A stretch of 7,971 bases of DNA, taken from contig JACMMN010000221.1 in assembly GCA_014379075.1 (NCBI GenBank), forward strand, positions 1-7,971. Reading direction: 5' to 3'. The stretch is from Pyrinomonadaceae bacterium (GTDB lineage: Bacteria > Acidobacteriota > Blastocatellia > Pyrinomonadales > Pyrinomonadaceae). The translations under genes were made by a program, and so were the position numbers. Within the stretch, counting starts at the first letter, position 1, and the number at the start of each line of letters is the position of its first letter. Positions 1-6,556 of the stretch are shown one piece after another. Under the pieces are notes generated by a model. That model had not been told where the DNA came from. It ran no database searches and saw nothing but the letters and a program-made list of their open reading frames with translations.

Positions 1-540
1 GAATATGCCGAAAAGTTTGACCTTGAGGTAAGCCCGCCGCTCGGTTTTTCGAATGATTTTGCGATCCTCGTTCGCGGCGATGTCGCCAAAAATAATGATC
101 TGAAAACTATCTCCGGCGCAGTGCCGTTTGCCAGGAATTGGCAGGCTGGATTCGGACAGGATTTCATGTCGCGGGCCGACGGTTATCCCGGGTTTGCAAA
201 GGCGTACGGCTTCAATTTCGCCAAACAGCCTCGTGAAATGGACCTTTCACTCACTTACCGGGCGCTCGCGTCAGGTGAACTCGATCTGATCGCCGGAAAC
301 TCGACCGACGGCCTGATCTCCGCTCTGAATCTTTTTCAATTGCAGGACGACAGGAAATATTTTCCGCCGTACCAGGCCGTTTTTATTGCACGGAAAGGGA
401 GTTTGGCATTAATGGACAATGCATTTCAAAGGCTCAGCAACGCGATCTCGACGGAAGAAATGCGGCGGATGAACTTTGAAGTTGACGGCAAAAAGCGTAC
501 GCCGAAAGATGTTGCGGCCGAATGGCTGAACTCACGCTGA
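1..540 (+). CDS. Osmoprotectant (glycine-betaine type) ABC transporter substrate-binding protein, C-terminal part
   Basis: The frame is open from base 1 to a TGA at 538-540 and gives 179 residues with no start in the window, so the N-terminus lies outside. The text matches the OpuAC/ProX/OsmF family: PPLGFSNDFAILVR near residues 12-25, ALASGELDLI near 88-97, STDGLI near 101-106 and FPPYQ near 121-125. These are hallmark stretches of the second lobe and hinge of betaine/choline-binding proteins. Family members capture quaternary-ammonium osmolytes outside the inner membrane and deliver them to an ABC permease. Whether this is a free or lipid-anchored protein, or the C-terminal half of a permease-binding-protein fusion, cannot be seen. 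The ligand (betaine, choline, carnitine or other) cannot be resolved. It converges on the minus-strand gene ending at 590. The GTG at 121 is only an internal codon. Confidence 0.88.
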   Translation, partial: EYAEKFDLEVSPPLGFSNDFAILVRGDVAKNNDLKTISGAVPFARNWQAGFGQDFMSRADGYPGFAKAYGFNFAKQPREMDLSLTYRALASGELDLIAGNSTDGLISALNLFQLQDDRKYFPPYQAVFIARKGSLALMDNAFQRLSNAISTEEMRRMNFEVDGKKRTPKDVAAEWLNSR

Positions 541-589
541 ATCGATCGCGCGGCTTTACTTCTACGTCGGTAGACCGGAACGCCCGGAA

Positions 590-1054
590 TTATTTGGGCT
601 TAAGATCGCTCGATAGGTGCGAGGCGATCACCTGCCAACGCCCTTTCCGTTTCACATAGGTATCCGTATAACTCGAAGGCTCTTTCAACGTTTTGCCGTC
701 GCGCTGATACTCGGTTATGACGCGTCCCATTAGAATGACGGTGTCGCCGTAAATACGCGTTCGAACATCTTCGGTATAAAGCTTTATTGGCGAACTTCTT
801 GGAGTTTTGATCGAATCCATTATTACCGGCTTGGTTTGTCTTGAGCCGTCGGGAAACGTAATGACAAAATCGTCGGCAACGATCGCATTCATTGCTTTCG
901 CGTCGGAATTCTCGTAAGCGTCGAGCCAGGCACGCTCGAGCTTCATCACCTCTGTTTCGCTCTTACTCACGCGCGGAGCTTCCGAATTTCCCGTTTGACC
1001 CAAAGACAAAGGAACCAGGATCAAAACCAACAGAAAACCGAAGATATGATTCAT
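590..1054 (-). CDS. Secreted SnoaL-like / DUF4440 NTF2-fold protein
   Basis: This 154-residue protein starts with a probable signal peptide: MNH, then a hydrophobic run FGFLLVLILVPLSLG (about residues 5-19), with likely cleavage near SLG-Q. Residues about 33-146 match the DUF4440/SnoaL-like pattern: an acidic helix KLERAWLDAYENSDAKAM, then ADDFVITFPDG, then strands ending in GRWQVIASH. This alpha+beta cone fold binds small ligands or dimerises; no enzymatic activity can be assigned. I start at the ATG at 1052-1054 rather than an ATG 12 codons upstream, because GAGG lies 8 bases before it and the signal peptide then begins at once. It follows the histidine kinase on the same strand after 49 bases, so co-transcription is likely. 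It could be a periplasmic partner of the kinase sensor domain, but that is only a guess from position. Confidence 0.8.
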   Translation of the reverse strand: MNHIFGFLLVLILVPLSLGQTGNSEAPRVSKSETEVMKLERAWLDAYENSDAKAMNAIVADDFVITFPDGSRQTKPVIMDSIKTPRSSPIKLYTEDVRTRIYGDTVILMGRVITEYQRDGKTLKEPSSYTDTYVKRKGRWQVIASHLSSDLKPK

Positions 1055-1062
1055 TTTCTTAA

Positions 1063-1066
1063 CCTC
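1063..1066 (-). promoter_or_regulatory. Shine-Dalgarno site that fixes the DUF4440 gene start
   Basis: On the minus strand the sequence reads GAGG, then an 8-base spacer, then ATG at 1054. It supports the shorter start over the ATG at 1090, which would add 12 polar and charged residues ahead of the signal peptide. It is the only clear Shine-Dalgarno match I see at a gene start in this window. Confidence 0.6.
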
Positions 1067-1103
1067 GTGATATCGGATCTGCCTATGCATTGTATATTTA
1101 CCG

Positions 1104-4037
1104 TCATCCCGGCGCCGTTTCCGCGTCCGTCAATTCGTCAAGACGTTTCATTAGTTCGACGTGATCGACCGGCTTCACCATATGGCTGTTGAAACCGGCG
1201 TCTTTCGATCTTTGACGATCTTCGTCCTGGCCCCAGCCGGTTAAGGCTATGAGCGTGATGCTTTCGCCCCATTTCTGCTGCCTGATCTCGCGGGCCGCTT
1301 CGTACCCGTTCAACTTCGGCAAACCGATGTCCAGGAGTATCACTTCCGGCAAAAACTCGGCCGCGGCCTTTATGGCTTCCAGGCCGTCATGGGCCATTTG
1401 AACTTCATGTCCGCTTAGTTTCAACAGCATGGCCAACGACTCGGCCGAATCGAGATTGTCGTCGACAACCAAAATTCGCCGCTGCGTTATTGCAGCTTTG
1501 CCGTTGATCTCCGGTTCGGGAACAGAGGATTTTTGTGTTGCCGTGAGGATCGGGAGACGGACTACAAACTCGCTTCCATGGCCAAGGCCCGGGCTGTCCG
1601 CCTTTATCGTACCGCCGTGCATCTCGACAAGATTTTTGACCAGCGTCAGGCCTATCCCCAATCCGCTTATCGACCGCTCCAGCGAAGTATCCGCTTGAAC
1701 GAACAACTCAAAAATATGCCCGATCTGACCGGGGGCGATCCCGATACCTGTGTCGCGGACACGGATAACGGCGTGATCATTGTCCGTTTCGACGATCAGA
1801 TCAATGCGGCCGCCTTTGTCCGTGAACTTACACGAATTGTTGAGAAGATTGCCGACGACCTGGGTCAAGCGGGCCGGATCCCCGGTTAAATATATCGGAG
1901 TCGCGGGTATTGTCACCCGCAGTTCAATACCGGTATTTTCGCAGGACGGGCGCGCCGCCTCAACCGCATGGTTAACAAATGACGCTAACTCTATCCTTCC
2001 GGTGCGAAGTTCTATCTTCCCCTGCGTGATACGGCTTACATCGAGAAGGTCATCGACGAGGCGAACCAATTGGCCGACCTGCCGCTCCATCATCTCCGAC
2101 GCCGCGGTCGCGCTGCCATCGCCATTCATCCGAATGATCTGCAGCGCATTGCTGATCGGCGCCAGAGGATTTCTGAGTTCGTGAGCAAGCATGGCGAGAA
2201 ATTCGTTTTTGCGGTGATCTGCCTCGGACAAATTGGCTGCTAACTGCCGAAGTTCATCCGCCATTTGGCGCTCCTCGGTTACATCAGTATTTGTACCGAA
2301 CCATTGAACGACGTTGCCTTCATCATCTCGGATCGGCAGCGCACGAGAGAGAAACCAACGGTATTCGCCGTCCTTACTTCGAAGCGGAAACGTGTCCTCC
2401 CAGACTTCACCTGTATCCCAGGAATGTTGGACACGGGCTACTACGCGGTCCACGTGGTCCGGATGATGGACTTTCTTCCAACCCCAGCCCTGCATATCTT
2501 CGAGCGTAGTTCCGGTGTAGTCGAACCAGCGCTGGTTGTACCAATTGATCCATCCTGCGGCGTCGGCCGTCCATGCGAACTGCGACATGTGGTCGGCGAG
2601 CATTCGAAACCTTTGCTCGCTTTGGCGCAACGAGTCTTCCACCTGCTTATGGTCGGTAATGTCCGCCACAGTTCCGTCGAAGCTCAGGAGTCTTGGCTCC
2701 GTACCATTCTTCCCGATGTTCGACCGCCCCTTAGCGAATACCCAATGGATGGAATCATCGGGATGGACGACGCGGTATTCGATAGCGTATGGTTCCGGCG
2801 CATCGATCCGTGTCGCCGCGGTAACCGCATCGCGCACCCGTTTCTGGTCGTCGGGGTGGATGTGTCCGACGGCCTGCTCGTAGTCGGCCTGTTCGGGCGT
2901 GATCCCGAAGATCGCCCGGAAACGTTCGTCGGTAGTGAGTTCCATCGTCTCCGGATCCATATGCCAGGATCCGAGTTCGGCCGCGTCAAACGCCAGCCGG
3001 ACATTTTCCTCTCCCCGCCGGTTCAGCTCCTCGGCTTCCTTCCGCTCGGTGACGTCCCGGAAAATAAGCACGACCCCAACTACATTCCCCTTCTCGTCAC
3101 GGATCGGAGCGGCGCTGTCGTCGATCGGAGACTCCGCCTTATTTTTGGCGATCAGGACGGTATGATTTGCGAGTCCGACGACCGTACCTTCGCGCAACGC
3201 CCTGGCAGCCGGGTTCTCAACGATGTCACGGGTGGACTCATTTACAATGTGGAACACGCTTTCAAGCGGCTGTCCATTTGCGTCTGCATTCGTCCAGCCG
3301 GTAAGCTTCTCCGCGACCGCATTCAAATAGCCGATCCGCCCATCCGTATCCGTTGTGATCACAGCATCGCCGATACTTGCAAGAGTGACGCGCAGCCGCT
3401 CCTTTCCGTCCCATACTTCCGCTTCGCTCCGGATGATCTCGCGGCTGACGAACCAGCTGGTGACCACTCCGATCGCTGTGCCGGCGAAAAGCAGGACAAT
3501 GGCAAATGCCAGGACATCCCTGATCTCGCGAAGCGCCTCGTCCGAATGGGCTTCGTAAGCCCCGACCGCATCCGCCCGCATTTCATTATCGAGGACGTTT
3601 TGCAGCTGCATTCGAAGACTCAAGAACGTTGCCAGGTCTGCCTGAGACGCTTGCCTGTTTTCAGCGCTGAGCAGCGACCGGTTGAGGTTTCGAAATTCAA
3701 TCCAGACAGCGGAGAAACGTGCAGCCATTTCGCGCTGCCTTTCGGTCGCCGCCAGCCTCTCGTATTCACGCAGTTGTTCATCAACCTCGCCTGCATCCTG
3801 TTCGGCATAGCCGCGAAGTTCAGGGTCTCCGTTTTGAAGATAGGCCCGCACGTTCAGCGCGTGGCCAAGCATGCTGATCTCCAATTCCTGAACCGCTGCG
3901 CTGAGATTTCGGGCCGCCGCCATCTCGCCGACCTCGCGTTCAATAGACCGCAGCCGAAGCACCGTCGCGACGGCGGAGAGAGCTATGACCAGCATCAGCG
4001 TTCCAAAGCCGATCCACAATTTTGTTCTCGTTGTCAT
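1104..4037 (-). CDS. Membrane hybrid sensor histidine kinase (sensor-PAS-PAS-PAS-HisKA-HATPase-REC)
   Basis: The 977-residue protein has two membrane segments (about 8-28 and 174-196) flanking a helical extracytoplasmic region of about 145 residues that resembles CHASE3 or four-helix-bundle sensors. No HAMP domain is evident; the second membrane helix runs through a short linker into PAS1 (about 211-333), PAS2 (about 342-467) and PAS3 (about 472-596), the last two of the PAS_3 type. HisKA (about 607-675) carries the phospho-accepting His619 in LAHELRNPL. The ATPase domain (about 715-830) shows the N box near N730-N734, G1 DTGIGI (762-767) and G2 GLGIGL (792-797). The C-terminal receiver (about 853-970) has Asp859/Asp860, phospho-acceptor Asp903, Thr933 and Lys955, so all catalytic residues look intact. 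No HPt domain or separate response regulator lies in the window, so the phosphorelay partner is unknown. The start lacks a clear Shine-Dalgarno site. Confidence 0.93.
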   Translation of the reverse strand: MTTRTKLWIGFGTLMLVIALSAVATVLRLRSIEREVGEMAAARNLSAAVQELEISMLGHALNVRAYLQNGDPELRGYAEQDAGEVDEQLREYERLAATERQREMAARFSAVWIEFRNLNRSLLSAENRQASQADLATFLSLRMQLQNVLDNEMRADAVGAYEAHSDEALREIRDVLAFAIVLLFAGTAIGVVTSWFVSREIIRSEAEVWDGKERLRVTLASIGDAVITTDTDGRIGYLNAVAEKLTGWTNADANGQPLESVFHIVNESTRDIVENPAARALREGTVVGLANHTVLIAKNKAESPIDDSAAPIRDEKGNVVGVVLIFRDVTERKEAEELNRRGEENVRLAFDAAELGSWHMDPETMELTTDERFRAIFGITPEQADYEQAVGHIHPDDQKRVRDAVTAATRIDAPEPYAIEYRVVHPDDSIHWVFAKGRSNIGKNGTEPRLLSFDGTVADITDHKQVEDSLRQSEQRFRMLADHMSQFAWTADAAGWINWYNQRWFDYTGTTLEDMQGWGWKKVHHPDHVDRVVARVQHSWDTGEVWEDTFPLRSKDGEYRWFLSRALPIRDDEGNVVQWFGTNTDVTEERQMADELRQLAANLSEADHRKNEFLAMLAHELRNPLAPISNALQIIRMNGDGSATAASEMMERQVGQLVRLVDDLLDVSRITQGKIELRTGRIELASFVNHAVEAARPSCENTGIELRVTIPATPIYLTGDPARLTQVVGNLLNNSCKFTDKGGRIDLIVETDNDHAVIRVRDTGIGIAPGQIGHIFELFVQADTSLERSISGLGIGLTLVKNLVEMHGGTIKADSPGLGHGSEFVVRLPILTATQKSSVPEPEINGKAAITQRRILVVDDNLDSAESLAMLLKLSGHEVQMAHDGLEAIKAAAEFLPEVILLDIGLPKLNGYEAAREIRQQKWGESITLIALTGWGQDEDRQRSKDAGFNSHMVKPVDHVELMKRLDELTDAETAPG

Positions 4038-4123
4038 TATTAGGCGGTAGTGACCGGTACTTAAGATCGTAAGACAAATGCTCGACCTGCTAAGTAGTGG
4101 GACTCAATTTTATATCTGCGATC

Positions 4124-4132
4124 AGTATAGCA
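4124..4132 (-). promoter_or_regulatory. Alternative extended -10 element for the histidine kinase gene
   Basis: The minus strand reads TGCTATACT, an extended -10 (TGn followed by a 5/6 match to TATAAT), with no good -35 box upstream. If used it would give a leader of about 80 bases. It may be a second start or a chance match within AT-rich DNA. Confidence 0.28.
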
Positions 4133-4164
4133 AACGCCGGAAACCCCAACATCGAATAGGCGGG

Positions 4165-4193
4165 ATTATAGTCAGTTACAGATGTGAATACAA
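4165..4193 (-). promoter_or_regulatory. Candidate sigma-70-type promoter for the histidine kinase gene
   Basis: Read on the minus strand, TTGTAT (4188-4193) and a perfect TATAAT (4165-4170) are separated by exactly 17 bases. The -10 box matches the consensus 6/6, the -35 box only 3/6. Transcription would start near 4158 and leave a leader of about 120 bases before the ATG at 4037. It is predicted from pattern only. Confidence 0.42.
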
Positions 4194-4223
4194 GATATTT
4201 TTAATAAGGGGCGGTAAGGGGAA

Positions 4224-4247
4224 AAGGCGAAAGTGTCTTTCCGCCTT
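4224..4247. repeat. Short hairpin (10-bp stem with one bulged base, 3-base loop)
   Basis: AAGGCG-AAAG (4224-4233) pairs with CTTT-C-CGCCTT (4237-4247) around the loop TGT, leaving the C at 4241 unpaired. No long T run follows on the plus strand. On the minus strand a TTTT follows, but no gene ends there, so an intrinsic terminator is unlikely. It could be part of the leader of the protease mRNA or an operator. Confidence 0.45.
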
Positions 4248-4265
4248 CAGTCGTTCCTTTGAATT

Positions 4266-4297
4266 ATCGGCAACACACAATTTAGGACACTGCCGAT
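4266..4297. repeat. Perfect 7-bp inverted repeat with 18-base spacer
   Basis: ATCGGCA (4266-4272) and TGCCGAT (4291-4297) are exact inverted copies about 100 bases upstream of the protease start. The centre-to-centre distance of 25 bases is somewhat more than two helical turns. It could be a dimeric regulator site or a chance match; nothing names the regulator. Confidence 0.3.
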
Positions 4298-4387
4298 CCA
4301 GAGTTTCAACTACATATTTTCATGTCTGCCGCGACTTTTTTCAGATTGCGTTTCGCGTTGTGCTAATCTGGGTGCGTTTGTGGAATT

Positions 4388-5491
4388 ATGGCGGGTTACC
4401 TGGAATTTTTTAAGCGGCAGGTTGTTTTGGTGCACGTTTCGGGGATACCGGTGCGGGCGGATTACCGTTGGTTTTTTGTCTTTGTGCTGATGTCGGCGAT
4501 AACGGCGGGGAGCATCAATTCGCTTGTCGGGAATTTTGCGGGTAGTTTTCTGCTGGGGCTTGTGACGACGTTTCTGTTCTTTGTGTCGATATTCCTGCAC
4601 GAGTTTGCGCACGCAATGGTCGCGAAGATGGAGAAGCTTGAGGTTGTCGAGATCGTTCTGCATCCGTTTGGCGGTTTGACGCGGTTCCGGCACGAGCCGG
4701 AGACGCCGCGGGCCGAATTTCGCATTGCGGTCGCCGGGCCGGCCGCAAGCTTTATCGTCGCGGTCATATTCGTGCTGCTGATGGCCGCGGCCAATGCCGG
4801 CGGTGTCGATATTCTGGCGATCCTTCTTTTCCTGCTGGCTCTGCTTAATTTTCTGATCGCGGTCTTTAATATGCTGCCCGGATATCCGCTCGACGGCGGG
4901 CGTGTGCTGCGGGCTCACCTCTGGCGAAGCGGCAAGGACCTCAACGAAGCGACGATCCTGACGGGTCGCTGCGGTCAGGTGATCGGCGTCGGCCTTATCG
5001 TTTTGGGGATATTTATCGTAATCGCACGGGCGGAGTTTTTCACCGGTTTCTGGGCGATGCTGGCCGGGCTTTTTCTATACGATTCGGCAAAGGGGATAAT
5101 TCGCGAAGTACGTGAACTCGAGCAGCGGCTTGTGGACGATGTGATGAAGCTGCCGTTTGCGTTAGAACCCGATACGAAACTGCAGTATTTTATCGACGAG
5201 ATATTGCCGCTGCACCGCCGGACGGTTTTCCCGGTCGCGAAGGACAGGCAGCTTTACGGCATTTTTATGCTCGAAGATATGAAAGCCGTCGCCCGCGAAG
5301 ATTGGCACCTGACGGCGATCCGGCAGATAATGCTCCCCATCGCCCCCGATCATTTTGTCGACACCGGAACGCAGCTGGCGGATGCTCGCGAATTGATGCG
5401 GATGAACGGGATCGGCTCGGTTGGTGTGATCGATAGCGAGGGCAAATTGGTGGGATTTTTACAGGGCGGAAAGACCAAAGGGAAGAAATAG
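4388..5491 (+). CDS. Site-2-protease family (M50) membrane zinc metalloprotease with C-terminal CBS pair
   Basis: The 367-residue protein has about six membrane segments. The zinc-binding HEFAH lies at residues 71-75 (catalytic Glu72) in a membrane helix. The third metal ligand is Asp169 in NMLPGYPLDGGR (161-172), the family's LDG motif. AVAGPAASF (114-122) is also typical. Residues about 247-303 and 311-360 form two CBS repeats (a Bateman module), so this is the SpoIVFB-like S2P-CBS type. Such enzymes cut membrane-embedded substrates, often anti-sigma factors, and CBS pairs bind adenine nucleotides to gate activity. The substrate is not evident: no anti-sigma gene lies nearby. The ATG at 4388 puts the usual GIPVRADYRWF stretch near residue 20, as expected; only a weak GTGGA precedes it. 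cdaA follows on the same strand after 145 bases. Confidence 0.9.
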   Translation: MAGYLEFFKRQVVLVHVSGIPVRADYRWFFVFVLMSAITAGSINSLVGNFAGSFLLGLVTTFLFFVSIFLHEFAHAMVAKMEKLEVVEIVLHPFGGLTRFRHEPETPRAEFRIAVAGPAASFIVAVIFVLLMAAANAGGVDILAILLFLLALLNFLIAVFNMLPGYPLDGGRVLRAHLWRSGKDLNEATILTGRCGQVIGVGLIVLGIFIVIARAEFFTGFWAMLAGLFLYDSAKGIIREVRELEQRLVDDVMKLPFALEPDTKLQYFIDEILPLHRRTVFPVAKDRQLYGIFMLEDMKAVAREDWHLTAIRQIMLPIAPDHFVDTGTQLADARELMRMNGIGSVGVIDSEGKLVGFLQGGKTKGKK

Positions 5492-5554
5492 GCAAAACTG
5501 ATTGCATCCCCGGAAATCTTTTAGGTATCTATTTAATATGCACTCCCCGATCCG

Positions 5555-5584
5555 TTAAGAAAGCCGAGCGGAAATCGATATGAT
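5555..5584 (+). promoter_or_regulatory. Candidate promoter upstream of cdaA
   Basis: TTAAGA (5555-5560, 4/6 match) and TATGAT (5579-5584, 5/6 match) are 18 bases apart. Transcription would start near 5591, about 45 bases before the cdaA ATG. If real, cdaA-cdaR can be expressed separately from the protease gene. A second -10-like string, TGATATTCT, overlaps it. The prediction rests on pattern only. Confidence 0.33.
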
Positions 5585-5606
5585 ATTCTTAGGAAATCGC
5601 TCTGAG

Positions 5607-5625
5607 TTTACGCTTAGGCGTTAAA
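5607..5625 (+). repeat. Small hairpin in the cdaA leader
   Basis: TTTACGC (5607-5613) pairs with GCG-T-TAAA (5618-5625) around a TTAG loop with one bulged T. It ends 11 bases before the cdaA start codon, where a Shine-Dalgarno site would normally sit, so it could affect ribosome access. The stem is short and A/T-rich at its base. Confidence 0.3.
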
Positions 5626-5636
5626 TCAATACGGGA

Positions 5637-6476
5637 ATGCAATTTAGCGATTATATGCCGACGATGAACAGCCTGCGAAGTGTCATGGACATTGCGCTGG
5701 TTTTTATCATTGTGTATGTGGTGCTCAAACTTCTTCGCGGGACGCGGGCCGTGCCGACGATCGTCGGTTTGGTGCTGCTGGCTTTGCTGTATTGGCTGGC
5801 GGTGGGACAGGACCTGGCGACGCTCGAATTCGTACTGCGTTATGCAGTGGTTTATATCGGTTTTGCGATAATCGTCCTCTTTCAATCGGAGATACGCCAG
5901 GCTTTGATATATTTCGCGAACCGGCTGCGGTTTCCTATTCTGCGAAAACAGCGCGGGCAATTCGGTGGAAGCGTGTACGACGAGATCGTCCTGGCGGCGA
6001 CGACGCTGGCTTCGGAAAAGATCGGTGCTTTGATCGTGATCGAGAGGAATATCGGCCTTCGTAATTTTATCGACGCCGGCGTTCATCTGGATGCGGCGAT
6101 CAGCTACGATCTGCTGGTAACGATCTTCAATCCATCGACGCCGCTTCATGACGGTGCGGTAATTATCCAAAATGAAAGGCTTGCGGCCGCGTCCGTATTT
6201 TTGCCACTGACCAAGAACCCGGGAATTTCGCGCGAACTCGGTACGCGCCACCGAGCGGCGATCGGCATAACTGAGGGAACGGACGCGATATCGCTGGTCG
6301 TTTCGGAAGAAACGGGCCTGATAACCTATGTCGAAGCCGGTGAGGTGAGGCGAAACCTCGATACAACGCAGCTTCGCAAACTCCTGCTCGACGCAATGGA
6401 TATCCCGCTCGTCCAAACGAAACGCGAACCCACTAAAACGATGAAGGAAGCGGAAACGGAGATAACTATAGGGTAA
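5637..6476 (+). CDS. cdaA: Diadenylate cyclase CdaA (c-di-AMP synthase)
   Basis: This enzyme condenses two ATP into cyclic di-AMP. The 279-residue protein has three N-terminal membrane helices (about 17-33, 40-56, 68-83) and a DAC (DisA_N) domain at about 95-255. The catalytic signatures are present: DGA at 172-174 within STPLHDGAVII, and RHR at 204-206 within LGTRHRAAIG, plus the SEETG stretch at 223-227. The size and layout equal the CdaA class found in many bacteria. The ATG at 5637 is the first start after an in-frame TAA in the leader; GGGA abuts it with no proper spacer, so initiation strength is unclear. cdaR follows, with a palindrome filling the gap. c-di-AMP typically controls potassium and osmolyte balance and wall stress; which targets exist here is unknown. 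Confidence 0.95.
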   Translation: MQFSDYMPTMNSLRSVMDIALVFIIVYVVLKLLRGTRAVPTIVGLVLLALLYWLAVGQDLATLEFVLRYAVVYIGFAIIVLFQSEIRQALIYFANRLRFPILRKQRGQFGGSVYDEIVLAATTLASEKIGALIVIERNIGLRNFIDAGVHLDAAISYDLLVTIFNPSTPLHDGAVIIQNERLAAASVFLPLTKNPGISRELGTRHRAAIGITEGTDAISLVVSEETGLITYVEAGEVRRNLDTTQLRKLLLDAMDIPLVQTKREPTKTMKEAETEITIG

Positions 6477-6549
6477 TGTAAAACGGGAAATGGACAATAA
6501 GGAAAAAGCTCATTGTCCGATCTGCATTGTCCAACGTCCGTTTTACATT
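6475..6549. repeat. 75-base imperfect palindrome between cdaA and cdaR
   Basis: Arms 6475-6498 and 6526-6549 match at 20 of 24 positions as inverted copies. An outer 12-bp stem (AATGTAAAACGG with its complement) and an inner 8-bp stem (TGGACAAT with ATTGTCCA) are separated by a 4+4 internal loop; the spacer is 27 bases. The spacer holds an extra ATTGTCC (6512-6518) that can pair with the same TGGACAAT, giving a competing stem with a 13-base loop. The left arm begins on the last two bases of the cdaA stop codon. No T run follows, so it is not a typical intrinsic terminator. It could be a dispersed palindromic repeat, an RNA processing or stability element, or an attenuating switch. I see no second copy in this window. 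Confidence 0.75.
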
Positions 6550-6556
6550 GATTAAG

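Larger units (their letters stand above)
4038..4387. other. Divergent intergenic region between the histidine kinase and protease genes
   Basis: These 350 bases separate two divergently transcribed genes and should hold both promoters. The minus-strand side has two candidate promoters (listed separately). On the plus-strand side I found no convincing -35/-10 pair for the protease gene; the only -10-like string is TGCTAATCT at 4361-4369, which is weak. Two inverted repeats are present (listed separately). The reading frame that crosses this region on the plus strand from 4078 has no recognisable domain and runs into the protease gene, so I do not call it a gene. Confidence 0.6.

Noticed and set aside
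541..589. Possible terminator between the two convergent genes (TCTAC-GTCG-GTAGA, and CCGG-AACGC-CCGG followed by AATTATTT)
   Set aside because: Stems of only 4-5 bp and no real T run; too weak to call as an intrinsic terminator in either direction.
1779..1789. ATTGTCCGTTT resembling the palindrome arm
   Set aside because: It lies inside the histidine-kinase ATPase domain in coding sequence, has no inverted partner nearby, and is short enough to be chance.
2265..4043. A 592-residue open frame on the plus strand opposite the histidine kinase
   Set aside because: Its codons are in exact register with the kinase codons, so it only stays open because the kinase avoids TTA, CTA and TCA there (reverse complements of stops). 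The translation shows no recognisable domain, whereas the kinase has complete motifs.
4078..4413. A 111-residue plus-strand open frame in the intergenic region
   Set aside because: It has no recognisable family, Cys/Arg-rich composition, no Shine-Dalgarno site, covers the promoter region of the kinase and overlaps the protease start.
4310..4918. A 202-residue minus-strand open frame over the protease start
   Set aside because: It is in register with the protease codons and very rich in Arg, Gln, His and Lys, as expected of antisense shadow translation.
5492..5525. Possible terminator after the protease gene (GATT...AATC then TTTTA)
   Set aside because: The stem is only 4 bp with an 11-base loop, so read-through into cdaA is equally plausible.
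5589..6497. A 302-residue minus-strand open frame opposite cdaA
   Set aside because: It has the same exact-register antisense relation to cdaA, and a basic, low-quality translation without domains.
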